This document shows positions 1 through 7,487 of a stretch of 64,000 nucleotides of DNA, piece by piece. Within the stretch, counting starts at the first letter, position 1; each line of letters begins with the position of its first letter. The notes under the pieces were generated by a model. That model worked only from the letters and a program-made list of their open reading frames with translations. It did not search any database and had not been told where the DNA came from. The stretch is from Pontibacter indicus (GTDB taxonomy: Bacteria > Bacteroidota > Bacteroidia > Cytophagales > Hymenobacteraceae). Both the position numbers and the translations under genes were made by a program. The stretch is taken from positions 1,426,001-1,490,000 of the forward strand of contig NZ_FTPP01000001.1 in NCBI RefSeq assembly GCF_900156345.1, given 5' to 3'.

Positions 1-2
1 CA

Positions 3-122
3 AGACAGGCTATTGCTGCGCGTCTGGTTGTGCGCGATTTAATCTATAGGGCTGCAGTGTGCGTTCAGGCCTTATACGACCACGGAGAGAAAGCGGCGAA
101 GAAAACGGAAAGGGCAGAATAA
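3..122 (+). CDS. C-terminal end of an unidentified protein (5'-truncated by window edge)
   Basis: An open frame enters from the left edge and stops at TAA 120-122. It encodes 39 residues rich in Ala, Arg and Lys, ending KKTERAE. Codon use (GCG, CTG, GTG, CGC) fits the neighbouring genes. The two other plus frames stop within about 50 bases. I do not recognise the family. One other frame reads KTGYCCASGC, which resembles a short Cys motif, but it stops at base 48. The call rests only on frame openness and codon use. Confidence 0.4.
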   Translation, partial: RQAIAARLVVRDLIYRAAVCVQALYDHGEKAAKKTERAE

Positions 123-201
123 TTCGTAAATTAGCCCCAGGTATAAGTTGCTGATGCAGGTATAGATACCCCCTGCCTTATAAAATAATAACGGTCTTGT
201 G

Positions 202-780
202 ATGTACACACTATTCTTTCAGAACCTAAACAGTAAAGTCCAGCTTACGGAAGAGGAAGAGGAACAGATCAAAACCTACCTGACCCTGAAGAAGCTCCGG
301 AAGAAGCAGTACCTGCTGCAGGAAGGCGATGTGTGCAAGATGATCGCCTTTGTGGAGAAGGGGGCCCTGCGCGCCTACTCTGTGGACGAAAACAGCAACG
401 AGCACATCATCCAGTTCGGGCTGGAGGGCTGGACCATCTCCGACCTCTACAGCTTCCTGACCGGCGAGCCTGCCACCTACAACATCGACGCCCTCGAAGA
501 CTCAGAACTGGTGATCATCAGCAAGTCGGCGCACGAGGAGCTGCTCCAGACGATGCCCAAGTACGAAACCTTCACCCGCCTCAACATCACGGGCGCCTAC
601 CTGGCCATGCAGCGCCGCCTCACCTCCACCATCAGCGCCTCTGTGGAGGAACGCTACCAGGACTTCATCACCCTCTACCCGCACATTGCCCAGCGCGTTC
701 CCCAGCACATGATCGCCTCCTACATGGGCCTCACCCCCGAAACCCTGAGCCGCATCCGCAAGCGCATCTCCTCCAGGTAG
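202..780 (+). CDS. Crp/Fnr family transcriptional regulator
   Basis: A 192-residue cytoplasmic one-component regulator of the short Bacteroidota Crp/Fnr type. Residues about 20-125 form the cyclic-nucleotide-binding-like beta barrel (YLLQEGDVCKMIAFVEKGALR). Residues about 160-190 are a compact helix-turn-helix (HMIASYMGLTPETLSRIRKR) that would contact DNA. There are no Cys clusters for an Fe-S sensor, so the ligand is unknown. I chose ATG 202 over the GTG at 199 that directly precedes it. The next gene, an NADP reductase, starts 112 bases downstream in the same direction behind its own likely promoter. Such regulators often control the adjacent gene, but no operator is evident here. Confidence 0.85.
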   Translation: MYTLFFQNLNSKVQLTEEEEEQIKTYLTLKKLRKKQYLLQEGDVCKMIAFVEKGALRAYSVDENSNEHIIQFGLEGWTISDLYSFLTGEPATYNIDALEDSELVIISKSAHEELLQTMPKYETFTRLNITGAYLAMQRRLTSTISASVEERYQDFITLYPHIAQRVPQHMIASYMGLTPETLSRIRKRISSR

Positions 781-863
781 TAACCAACATTTATCACAAA
801 AGCATTGATTTAAATCAACGTCCTTTCTTGACTGGGCTCAATGATTGCGCCTGCCTATGGCCG

Positions 864-871
864 TACCTTTG
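864..871 (+). promoter_or_regulatory. Probable -7 box (TACCTTTG) for the NADP reductase gene
   Basis: TACCTTTG matches the Bacteroidota -7 consensus TAnnTTTG and lies 21 bases before ATG 893, giving a short leader. A partial -33 element (ATTG, 844-847) sits 16 bases upstream, closer than the usual 19 or so, so the call rests mainly on the -7 box. Confidence 0.45.
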
Positions 872-892
872 TATTGTTAATTATTTACCAAT

Positions 893-1555
893 ATGAAGAC
901 AAAGCAAACCATAGCCATTATAGGCGCTTCCGGTAACATGGGAGCTGCTGTAGCCAGGAGCCTGTCGAAGGGTAACTACCGGCTGCTGCTTTGCGCCAAC
1001 AACCTCGACAAGGTGCAAACGGTAGCTTACGAAATAAAGGAAAGCAACCCGGATGCCGAAGTAGAGGCATCGGACTGCTCCAAGGACGCTTCCTGGGAAG
1101 CGGACATCATCATCGCGGCCATTCCCTACGCTGCCGAAAAAGAAGTAGCCGAGAAGATCAGGGAAGTGGCTAACCAGAAGATCGTCATCAGCATTGCCAA
1201 TCCGCTGAACGATTTCTTCAATGGCCTGGTAACCGCGCCGGATACCAGCGCGGCAGAAGAGCTGCAGAAACTACTGCCCAATTCCAAAGTGATTAAGGCC
1301 TTCAACACCACGTTTGCCGCCGACTTCGCCACACCCGTGATCGACGGGAAACAGGCGGACGCTTTTATTGCCGGCAACGACCTTGACGCCCTGCAAACAG
1401 TTTCTGAACTGGTGGAAACGGCCGGTTTCAACCCACTTGTGGCCGGTGACCTGTCAGTAAGCGGAACGCTGGAGCGCATGCAGTTGCTTCTCATTCAGCT
1501 GAACATGAAGTACGACTACAACTGGCTGGCAGGCTGGAAGATCCTGCATCAATAA
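893..1555 (+). CDS. F420-type NADP oxidoreductase (Rossmann-fold reductase)
   Basis: A 220-residue protein with an N-terminal dinucleotide-binding fold (IAIIGASGNMGAAVARSL, residues 7-24) and the layout of the F420-dependent NADP reductase (NADP_oxidored-like) family. The segment IKAFNTTFAADFATP near residues 138-152 is the conserved central part of that family. Bacteroidota generally lack F420, so the in vivo electron donor is unclear; a role in NADP(H)-dependent metabolite reduction is inferred. ATG 893 follows a likely promoter. The gene is followed by yceI and doxX in the same direction, a set often seen together in redox-stress neighbourhoods. Confidence 0.75.
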   Translation: MKTKQTIAIIGASGNMGAAVARSLSKGNYRLLLCANNLDKVQTVAYEIKESNPDAEVEASDCSKDASWEADIIIAAIPYAAEKEVAEKIREVANQKIVISIANPLNDFFNGLVTAPDTSAAEELQKLLPNSKVIKAFNTTFAADFATPVIDGKQADAFIAGNDLDALQTVSELVETAGFNPLVAGDLSVSGTLERMQLLLIQLNMKYDYNWLAGWKILHQ

Positions 1556-1600
1556 TCGAATCATTCTTATATCTATAAACACTTAAATCACACACATTTT

Positions 1601-2173
1601 ATGAAAAGGTTATCCTTGATTTTATTCGCATTCCTGTCACTGACAGCTTTTACCACCCTGAACTCTGTTTGGACAAACGATGATGCGCACTCGCAGCTTG
1701 GCTTTACCGTGAAGCACCTGGGCATCTCCGACATCTCGGGCACGTTTGATGATTTCGATGTGAAAATCACCTCCACCAAGCCGGATTTCAGTGACGCCGT
1801 GGTAGAGCTGACTGCCAAGACAGCTTCCATCAACACCCGCGTAACGGACAGAGACAATCACCTGAAGAGCCCGGATTTCTTCAACGCAGAGAAATACCCG
1901 ACCATGAACTTCAAGAGCACCTCCATTAAGAAGGCTGGCAAAGACACCTACAAACTGGCAGGCAACCTGACCCTGAACGGCGTGACAAAACCTGTGACAG
2001 TGGACATGAAATACAACGGCACAGTAGAGAACGCCATGAACAAGAAGCAGACAGCCGGTTTCCAGGTAACAGGTACCATCAAGCGCTCTGACTTCAACCT
2101 GGGTAGCGGTTTCCCAGCCCCGATGATTAGCGACGAAGTGCGCATCAAGGCGGACGGCGAGTTTATCCAGTAA
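1601..2173 (+). CDS. YceI family periplasmic protein
   Basis: A 190-residue protein with an N-terminal signal peptide (MKRLSLILFAFLSLTAF) and a full YceI-like lipocalin fold. Family signatures include the start of the mature domain, WTNDDAHSQLGFTVKHLGIS, then FFNAEKYPTMNFKS, LTLNGVTKPVTVDM and the C-terminal EVRIKADGEFI. YceI proteins bind polyisoprenoid or other amphiphilic ligands in the periplasm. The length is normal. It lies 46 bases after the NADP reductase and 19 bases before the DoxX gene, so the three are probably co-transcribed. Confidence 0.9.
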   Translation: MKRLSLILFAFLSLTAFTTLNSVWTNDDAHSQLGFTVKHLGISDISGTFDDFDVKITSTKPDFSDAVVELTAKTASINTRVTDRDNHLKSPDFFNAEKYPTMNFKSTSIKKAGKDTYKLAGNLTLNGVTKPVTVDMKYNGTVENAMNKKQTAGFQVTGTIKRSDFNLGSGFPAPMISDEVRIKADGEFIQ

Positions 2174-2192
2174 TTTATATTAAGAATCAGCC

Positions 2193-2645
2193 ATGAAAAA
2201 ACTATTCAACGTGCACCAGAGTGCCAACAGCATTGATGTGGCCCTTCTGCTTACCCGGGTAGGCATTGCAGCCCTGATGCTCGTACACGGATGGCCAAAG
2301 CTGGGCATGCTGCTATCGGGTGATCCGGTTCAGTTTCCGGCCCTCTTCGGATTAAGCGCTACAGCTGTACTCGCACTGGCCGTATTCTCCGAGGTGGTTT
2401 GCTCGCTGCTGATTCTGCTTGGCCTGGGCACCCGGCTGGCCAGCATCCCCCTGATCATCACCATGGTGGTGGCGGTGTTTGTGGTGCATGCGGCAGACCC
2501 TTTTGCAAAGCAGGAACTGGGGCTCCTATACCTGCTGCCTTACATCGGGTTACTACTGACAGGCAGCGGCAGGTACTCCCTGGATTATCTGCTCCAGCAA
2601 AGGGTAATGAAACCAGCCTACGTCAAGCGATATTCTTTACAGTAA
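2193..2645 (+). CDS. DoxX family integral membrane protein
   Basis: A 150-residue protein with four hydrophobic segments (about residues 20-38, 57-78, 80-100 and 110-125). It carries the DoxX hallmark RVGIAALMLVHGWPKL near the first helix and the C-terminal GSGRYSLDYLL. DoxX/DUF417 proteins are membrane components linked to thiol or redox homeostasis; the exact reaction is not settled. It starts 19 bases after yceI and is followed by an intrinsic terminator-like hairpin, so it is probably the last gene of the 893-2645 operon. Confidence 0.85.
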   Translation: MKKLFNVHQSANSIDVALLLTRVGIAALMLVHGWPKLGMLLSGDPVQFPALFGLSATAVLALAVFSEVVCSLLILLGLGTRLASIPLIITMVVAVFVVHAADPFAKQELGLLYLLPYIGLLLTGSGRYSLDYLLQQRVMKPAYVKRYSLQ

Positions 2646-2656
2646 TCAAAAATAAA

Positions 2657-2700
2657 ATAGCTGCCTCCGGGAAGGGTTCTCTCTGGAGGCAGCTATAATT
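2657..2700 (+). terminator. Terminator-like hairpin after doxX
   Basis: A 12-bp perfect stem pairs ATAGCTGCCTCC (2657-2668) with its complement at 2685-2696, around a 16-base loop. It is followed by AATTTAA rather than a clean U-tract. It separates the doxX operon from the dioxygenase gene starting at 2714. Confidence 0.65.
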
Positions 2701-2713
2701 TAATCAGGCTGTT

Positions 2714-3595
2714 ATGCAACGGAAACAGTTTATCAAGACACTTTTAACAGGAGTAGCAGGTATGACGACCTTATCAGCTTTCAACAAATTTACCGACAAC
2801 CTGGGTGAGCAGGAGCAGCTGATGCCCGTCCTCTTTATGGGGCACGGCTCCCCTATGAACGGTATTCTGGACAACGAATTCAGCCGCAAATGGGCCCAGC
2901 TGGCCAAAGAGATTCCCACACCCAAGGCAGTGCTGGTGGTGTCGGCTCACTGGCTGAGCAAAGGCACCCGCATCACGGCCATGGATTTCCCGAAAACCAT
3001 CCACGACTTCGGCGGCTTTCCGCAGGAGCTGTTCAACGTGCAGTACAAAGCACCCGGCAGCCCGGAGCTGGCCAAGGAAACCGCTTCCATCATCAAGTCC
3101 ACGGCTGTAGAAATGGACCACGACTGGGGCCTTGACCACGGCGCCTGGACCGTTATCCGGCACATGTACCCCGAGGCCAACATCCCGGTGCTGCAGCTCA
3201 GCATCGACTATACCAAAGGGGCACAGTACCACTACGATCTGTCCAAAGAACTGGCTGCTCTGCGTAAGAAAGGCGTACTGATTGTGGGCAGTGGCAACAT
3301 GGTGCACAACCTGCGCATGGTGGCCTGGGATAAACTGAACGAAACCGAATACGGCTTTGACTGGGCGGTGCAAATGAACACGACTTTCAAAGACTTAATC
3401 CTTAACGGTCAGCACGACAAGCTGATCAAATACGAGCGACTCGGCCGCGAAGCCATGCTGGCTATACCTACGCCGGAACACTACTGGCCGCTGCTCTATA
3501 CCCTGGGCCTGAAAGGCAGCAAGGACGTCGTCTCCTTCTTTAACGACAAAGTAGTGGCCGGTTCCCTGACCATGACCTCGGTGATGATCGGCTAA
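2714..3595 (+). CDS. ygiD: 4,5-DOPA dioxygenase extradiol-like protein (class III extradiol ring-cleavage dioxygenase)
   Basis: A 293-residue class III extradiol dioxygenase (LigB/DODA family). Metal-site motifs are visible in order: GHGSPMN near residue 43, SAHW near residue 78, LDHGAW near residue 140 and GSGNMVHN near residue 195. E. coli YgiD, the closest family member I know, opens the ring of L-DOPA. The first 25 residues (QRKQFIKTLLTGVAGMTT) form an extra segment resembling a degenerate Tat signal (RK instead of RR), so export is possible. An esterase gene follows 40 bases downstream in the same direction. The in vivo substrate is unknown. Confidence 0.85.
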   Translation: MQRKQFIKTLLTGVAGMTTLSAFNKFTDNLGEQEQLMPVLFMGHGSPMNGILDNEFSRKWAQLAKEIPTPKAVLVVSAHWLSKGTRITAMDFPKTIHDFGGFPQELFNVQYKAPGSPELAKETASIIKSTAVEMDHDWGLDHGAWTVIRHMYPEANIPVLQLSIDYTKGAQYHYDLSKELAALRKKGVLIVGSGNMVHNLRMVAWDKLNETEYGFDWAVQMNTTFKDLILNGQHDKLIKYERLGREAMLAIPTPEHYWPLLYTLGLKGSKDVVSFFNDKVVAGSLTMTSVMIG

Positions 3596-3635
3596 GGCGG
3601 TATTGCGGGCCCGTTTCACTAAAAAATGATATACT

Positions 3636-4295
3636 ATGGCAACAATAGAAACGATCAAGAATGACCTGTCGCTCCCCTACCTGGTGCGACCAGGCAGCAG
3701 CGCAGCCACGCAGCCAAAGGCGGTGATTTTGCTGCACGGCGTGGGAAGCAATGAGCAGGATTTGTTTCAACTGGCTCCCTATCTGCCAGATGACTTCATA
3801 GTGATCTCACCGCGCGGGCCAATTGTGCTGGGAGCCGGACGCTATGCCTGGTATGAGGTAGATTTCGCTTCGGGCAAGCCGCAGATCAATGCGCAACAGG
3901 AGGCCAAGAGCAGAGAGGCCATTCAGCATTTCATCCGTCAGGTGAAGGAAAAGTATAACCTGGACACCGTATACCTGGGAGGCTTCAGCCAGGGCGCCAT
4001 CATGAGTTTCAGCATCGGGCTGACGCAGCCGGAGTCTGTGGCAGGTATAGTAGGGTTCAGCGGAAGAATCCTGCTGGAAATCAGGCCGCTGGTGCAGCCC
4101 AATGAAGCCTTGAAGCAGCTCAAAGTCTTTATCTCACACGGTACGCAGGACAGCACCTTGCCTGTGCATTACGCCCGCAAGGCGAAGGAGTATTTGCAGG
4201 AGGCAGGCGTGCAGCTAACGTACCATGAACAGGACATGGGCCACCAGATCAGCGGTGAGGCAATAACAAAAGTGGCAGACTGGCTACAGGTATAG
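3636..4295 (+). CDS. Phospholipase/carboxylesterase family alpha/beta hydrolase
   Basis: A 219-residue serine hydrolase of the phospholipase/carboxylesterase (YpfH-like) family. The oxyanion-hole motif LLHGVGSNEQD lies at residues 32-42. The nucleophile elbow GFSQG places Ser118, with Asp172 (GTQDSTLP) and His203 (MGHQIS) completing the triad. No signal peptide is seen, so it is cytoplasmic. It lies 40 bases after the dioxygenase gene and is probably co-transcribed with it; ring-cleavage dioxygenase plus esterase is a recurrent pairing. Its stop codon TAG is the last three bases of a CAGGTATAG word, part of the genome-wide repeat described in the findings. Confidence 0.88.
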   Translation: MATIETIKNDLSLPYLVRPGSSAATQPKAVILLHGVGSNEQDLFQLAPYLPDDFIVISPRGPIVLGAGRYAWYEVDFASGKPQINAQQEAKSREAIQHFIRQVKEKYNLDTVYLGGFSQGAIMSFSIGLTQPESVAGIVGFSGRILLEIRPLVQPNEALKQLKVFISHGTQDSTLPVHYARKAKEYLQEAGVQLTYHEQDMGHQISGEAITKVADWLQV

Positions 4296-4357
4296 CCGGC
4301 CTGCCACTTAAATTTTCACAGGTCTCCCACTACAATTTAGAGTAATCGCGCAGGAAC

Positions 4358-5221
4358 CTATCCTGCCTTTGAGGCCGCGTTCAGGCCATCGGCCACCGCC
4401 TCCGAAAGCGACGTAGTGGGTCGCCCGATGAGTTTGGAAAGTTGCCGGCTGTCATCGTACAGGTCGTTTTTCGACACGGAAATATCCCAACCTGCAATCG
4501 CCTTTGCCATTTCCTCAGGTATACCAAAGCCGGCCAGCGCAGCCGCATACTCCGCCTCAGGCAAGTTCTTGTAAGGTATATCCCGTCCGGTCTGCCGGGA
4601 CAGCTCCGCAGCGTACTCTTTGAGGGTAAATGCTTCGTCACCGGCCAGCTCGTATACCTTGCCCTCGTGTCCTTCGCTGGTCAGTACGGCAACTGCCGCC
4701 TCGGCATAATCTTCTCGCGTGGCCGCCGAAATCCTGCCCTCTCCCGCACTGCCAATAACAGCCCCGCCACCCAGCGCGCCTTGGATGGAGCCCGTATAGT
4801 TTTCGGTGTACCAGCCGTTGCGGAGGAGCGTGTGCGGAATTCCGGAAGCCTTCAGGGCCTGCTCGGTAGCGCGGTGCTCTGTTGCCAGGCTAACCGAAGA
4901 GGTGTCGGCGTGCAGCAAGCTGGTATAAACGATGCGCTGCACGCCATTCTGCTTTGCCGCGTCGATGATGTGCTGGTGCTGTTTGGCACGCTTCCCAACT
5001 TCACTTCCCGAAATAAGCAGCAGCGTGTCTATACCTTCCAGGGCGCGATTGAGTGTTTCGGGCTTGTCATAATCTGCTTCACGGGCTTCTATACCCAGGT
5101 CGGCTGCCTTTTGAGGGGAGCGAACGAGCGCAACCAGATCACCTGCGGCGCCTTTTTCTTTCATCTTTGCTACAACGAGCCGCCCAAGGTGCCCCGTAGC
5201 TCCGGTTATTCCTATTTTCAT
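4358..5221 (-). CDS. qorB: NAD(P)H:quinone oxidoreductase type 2-like (QorB/NmrA-type SDR)
   Basis: A 287-residue atypical short-chain dehydrogenase. It begins with the NAD(P)-binding motif ITGATGHLGRLVV (residues 4-16) and continues with DTLLLISGSEVGKRAKQHQ and TLLRNGWYTENY, which are characteristic of QorB/YtfG. QorB reduces quinones with NADPH. The catalytic Tyr of classical SDRs is not expected in this group. It is divergently oriented from the DUF421 gene, with about 230 bases between the starts. No HxlR-type regulator, its usual partner in other bacteria, lies next to it. Confidence 0.87.
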   Translation of the reverse strand: MKIGITGATGHLGRLVVAKMKEKGAAGDLVALVRSPQKAADLGIEAREADYDKPETLNRALEGIDTLLLISGSEVGKRAKQHQHIIDAAKQNGVQRIVYTSLLHADTSSVSLATEHRATEQALKASGIPHTLLRNGWYTENYTGSIQGALGGGAVIGSAGEGRISAATREDYAEAAVAVLTSEGHEGKVYELAGDEAFTLKEYAAELSRQTGRDIPYKNLPEAEYAAALAGFGIPEEMAKAIAGWDISVSKNDLYDDSRQLSKLIGRPTTSLSEAVADGLNAASKAG

Positions 5222-5372
5222 CCTGTCTGTTGTTTAAGTTAGACTACTAGCTTTTACGCTGAAATCATAAAATCAGGAAGCGCGCTTACTACAAATACCC
5301 ATTCACTGCCTGCGTAACCATACCTTTACCACTTCAATAACGGCATCCGCTTGCCTCTTCTGGCGTATACTG

Positions 5373-5419
5373 CACTGTTCCTCCTCGCCCTCCATCAGAT
5401 GCGGCCAGGAGGAACAGTG
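5373..5419 (+). promoter_or_regulatory. 13-bp perfect hairpin in the leader of the DUF421 gene
   Basis: CACTGTTCCTCCT (5373-5385) is the exact reverse complement of 5407-5419, with a 21-base loop. It ends 36 bases before the chosen ATG 5456 and is followed by TTTATAGAC. It could be a leader hairpin, attenuator or operator. Its presence argues against the far-upstream TTG at 5351 as the start codon. Confidence 0.5.
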
Positions 5420-5455
5420 TTTATAGACACTTCTGGTAATGATGCACTAACAGAC

Positions 5456-5956
5456 ATGGAGCTACTTCAGATAAACCTTGCCGATCTATTCCAAATCGAG
5501 AAACCTCTAGCCGAGTTGATACTGCGGGCCGTGGCGCTATACCTGGGTATCCTGTTGCTGCTGCGCATTGTGCCACGCAGAACCGGTGGCGAACTGGCCA
5601 CTATGGACCTGCTTTTCGTTTTGTTGATCTCGGAGGCAGCCACGCACTCCCTTGGAGGCTACTCCACCGTCACCGAAGGCTTTGTCGTTATCCTGACGCT
5701 GCTTGCGCTCAATTATGTCATCAACTCCCTGAGCTATTATTTCCCGGCCATAGAAAAGCTCGTTTCTTACCCGCCGCTGCTGGTGGTGAAGGATGGCAAA
5801 TTGCTGCGGCGGAACATGCGGCGTGAGTTCCTGACGGAAGAGGAACTGATGGAGCACCTCCGGAGAGAAGGTATAGCGGACATCAGGGAAGTGAAATCGG
5901 CGCATGTGGAGGCGGACGGTCACATCAGTTTCATCAGTAAGAATGGCGACCGCTGA
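5456..5956 (+). CDS. DUF421 (YetF-like) membrane protein
   Basis: With start ATG 5456 the protein has 166 residues. It has two to three membrane segments (LAELILRAVALYLGILLLLRIV, LLFVLLISEAATHSL, GFVVILTLLALNYVINSL) and then the soluble YetF-type domain (PPLLVVKDGKLLRRNMRREFLTEEELMEHLRREG). That order is characteristic of DUF421. Function is unknown; relatives are linked to spore or stress physiology. The frame extends upstream to 5351, but that part crosses the 13-bp hairpin and lacks family similarity. The downstream TetR gene is convergent. Confidence 0.85.
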   Translation: MELLQINLADLFQIEKPLAELILRAVALYLGILLLLRIVPRRTGGELATMDLLFVLLISEAATHSLGGYSTVTEGFVVILTLLALNYVINSLSYYFPAIEKLVSYPPLLVVKDGKLLRRNMRREFLTEEELMEHLRREGIADIREVKSAHVEADGHISFISKNGDR

Positions 5957-6016
5957 GAGGTATAGCCCTCCTGCCCAACCGGACGTTCAAAGGTATGGTC
6001 AGGCCCCGGCACGTTA

Positions 6017-6655
6017 TCAGGAAGGCATGGAACCAGCTTGCTTCAGCCAATCCGATACCTGGGCCCGCAGATCGGCATTGAAGTATGGGAGCAGCAGCGC
6101 CACTGTCACAGCCACGTAATGCTTGATGTGCTCTTCCTGGCTCAGGTGCCCGTACTGCGGCAGCCGCGCATACCTTACCCAGCTGTCTGACAGGATGAAC
6201 ACTTGCTCAAACAACAGCGGAAAGAGGTGAACTTCCACTTTGTCCTCAAACACGCCCTCCCGTTTGTACTGCTCAAAGAGTGCGAGAAACATTTGCCGGC
6301 GATTCTGGAAAAGCTGCTCGTAGGCCACGTATACCTTGGGGAATGTCTCGAGTATGGCCGTGGATTCAGAGAAGAAAAAGACGTAGCGGTACATGATCCG
6401 GTAAACGCTTGTCAGTGGCGCCACCAGGGTCTGCACATCGAAAGCGCTCGTGGCGCCTGTAGCGGCGGCTAGGGCGCTAATCTCCTGCTCCATCTCCGAA
6501 AAAGTGGCGTGCACGAGCTCTTCCTTCGTCTTGAAATAATACCGCAGGTGCCCGTCGCTGATCGCCAGTTCCCGGGCTATATCCCGGAGCGTGGTCTTGC
6601 TGATGCCCTTGCGGTTAAAGACCGCCACCGCCTGGTCAATGATCTTCTTTTTCAT
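6017..6655 (-). CDS. TetR/AcrR family transcriptional regulator
   Basis: A 212-residue repressor-type protein. Residues 1-50 form the TetR helix-turn-helix (IIDQAVAVFNRKGISKTTLRDIARELAISDGHLRYYFKTKEEL, written across residues 4-47). The rest is an all-helical ligand domain with many aromatic residues (YRIMYRYVFFFSES). It is divergent from the zinc-ribbon gene at 6809. A perfect inverted repeat begins one base upstream of its start codon and overlaps the promoter region of the divergent gene, so autoregulation and control of 6809-7449 are likely. Confidence 0.88.
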   Translation of the reverse strand: MKKKIIDQAVAVFNRKGISKTTLRDIARELAISDGHLRYYFKTKEELVHATFSEMEQEISALAAATGATSAFDVQTLVAPLTSVYRIMYRYVFFFSESTAILETFPKVYVAYEQLFQNRRQMFLALFEQYKREGVFEDKVEVHLFPLLFEQVFILSDSWVRYARLPQYGHLSQEEHIKHYVAVTVALLLPYFNADLRAQVSDWLKQAGSMPS

Positions 6656-6675
6656 TTTAGCTCTTTGGAGCTAAA
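6656..6675. promoter_or_regulatory. Probable TetR operator (8-bp inverted repeat)
   Basis: TTTAGCTC-TTTG-GAGCTAAA is a perfect 8-bp inverted repeat with a 4-base spacer. A further half-site TTAGCTAAAA follows at 6676-6685. It abuts the TetR start codon (6655) and lies just upstream of the -7 box at 6691 for the divergent gene. That position suits a repressor acting on both promoters. Confidence 0.65.
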
Positions 6676-6690
6676 TTAGCTAAAAGATTG

Positions 6691-6698
6691 TATCTTTG
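6691..6698 (+). promoter_or_regulatory. -7 box (TATCTTTG) for the 6809-7449 gene pair
   Basis: TATCTTTG is an exact match to TAnnTTTG. The TTTG in the operator loop (6664-6667) lies 23 bases upstream and could be the -33 element, though the spacing is a few bases long. The operator at 6656-6675 would then overlap RNA polymerase binding. Confidence 0.6.
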
Positions 6699-6808
6699 CA
6701 TAAACTCCATTGAGTAAGCCGCAATTTTTATTTCTTCGGCTATACCTTGTTTGTCAATACGTCCGCCCGTTTCAGTGCTTGCTGGGGGAAGAAGAAACCA
6801 GACTGCCT

Positions 6809-7105
6809 ATGAGTGCTACCAAAAAATGTCCAAACTGCGGCCAGTGGTCCCGTTGGACCCAAAACCCGACCGACCGCTGTGAGCATTGCAACAGCGTGCT
6901 TGACCCTGTTGCCGTTGCCCGTCAACAGGCCCGGGAGGAGCGTAAACTAGCGGAAGACGAGCATCTGTCGCTAAAATTTATTCAGATCAACCCAAACGAT
7001 CCGTGGTACAAAAGCTTCTTCAAGCGGATCGGGCTGGGATTCCAGATCGCGTTCGTGTCCATCATTTCGTTTATCTTATGGCTGATCGCCTTGCTGGCCG
7101 GCTGA
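6809..7105 (+). CDS. Small zinc-ribbon membrane protein
   Basis: A 98-residue protein. Residues 7-33 hold a zinc ribbon of two Cys pairs (CPNCG and CEHCN). A charged linker (ARQQAREERKLAEDEHL) follows, and a single C-terminal membrane helix (IAFVSIISFILWLIALLAG) ends the protein. It is probably anchored in the inner membrane with the ribbon in the cytoplasm. An upstream in-frame TTG at 6710 would add 33 residues without family character, so ATG 6809 is preferred. The next gene overlaps its last 28 bases, indicating translational coupling. Function unknown. Confidence 0.75.
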   Translation: MSATKKCPNCGQWSRWTQNPTDRCEHCNSVLDPVAVARQQAREERKLAEDEHLSLKFIQINPNDPWYKSFFKRIGLGFQIAFVSIISFILWLIALLAG

Positions 7106-7449
7106 ACTGGCGCACGCTTAGCCCCTTGTTCTGGCTGCTCACGGCGCTATACCTGGGGCACCTGGTCTGGCGCTGGCTCGAACTGCCGAGGTCCTGGTGG
7201 GTGCAGCATTACCTGGACGACCTACTTTGCCTGCCGCTGGTGCTCACGGTCACACGCTTTATTCTTCGCTTCTTCTACGGATCGCAGTTGCGCTTCTCCT
7301 GGTACCACGTGGCCTTTACGGTCGTCTACTTTTCCCTGGCCTTCGAGCTGTTCTTCCCCACTTTCATGCCCCGCTATACCTCCGATTGGGCAGACGTGCT
7401 GTGCTATACAGCAGGCGGTTTAATCTTCTACCGCTTCCTCAATAAGTAA
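7078..7449 (+). CDS. Small multi-spanning membrane protein of unknown function
   Basis: A 123-residue protein starting at ATG 7078 inside the end of the preceding gene (28-base overlap, different frame). It has about four hydrophobic segments (LFWLLTALYLGHLVW, LLCLPLVLTVTRFILRFF, YHVAFTVVYFSLAFELFF, VLCYTAGGLIFYRFL), connected by short Arg/Trp-rich loops. Similar Bacteroidota proteins are sometimes labelled magnesium-citrate secondary transporters, but no transporter motif is evident. It is co-transcribed with the zinc-ribbon protein and probably controlled by the TetR gene at 6017. Confidence 0.7.
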   Translation: MADRLAGRLNWRTLSPLFWLLTALYLGHLVWRWLELPRSWWVQHYLDDLLCLPLVLTVTRFILRFFYGSQLRFSWYHVAFTVVYFSLAFELFFPTFMPRYTSDWADVLCYTAGGLIFYRFLNK

Positions 7450-7487
7450 GAAGCTATACCTGCCTGCAGGCTCCAAAGGCGGACAGG

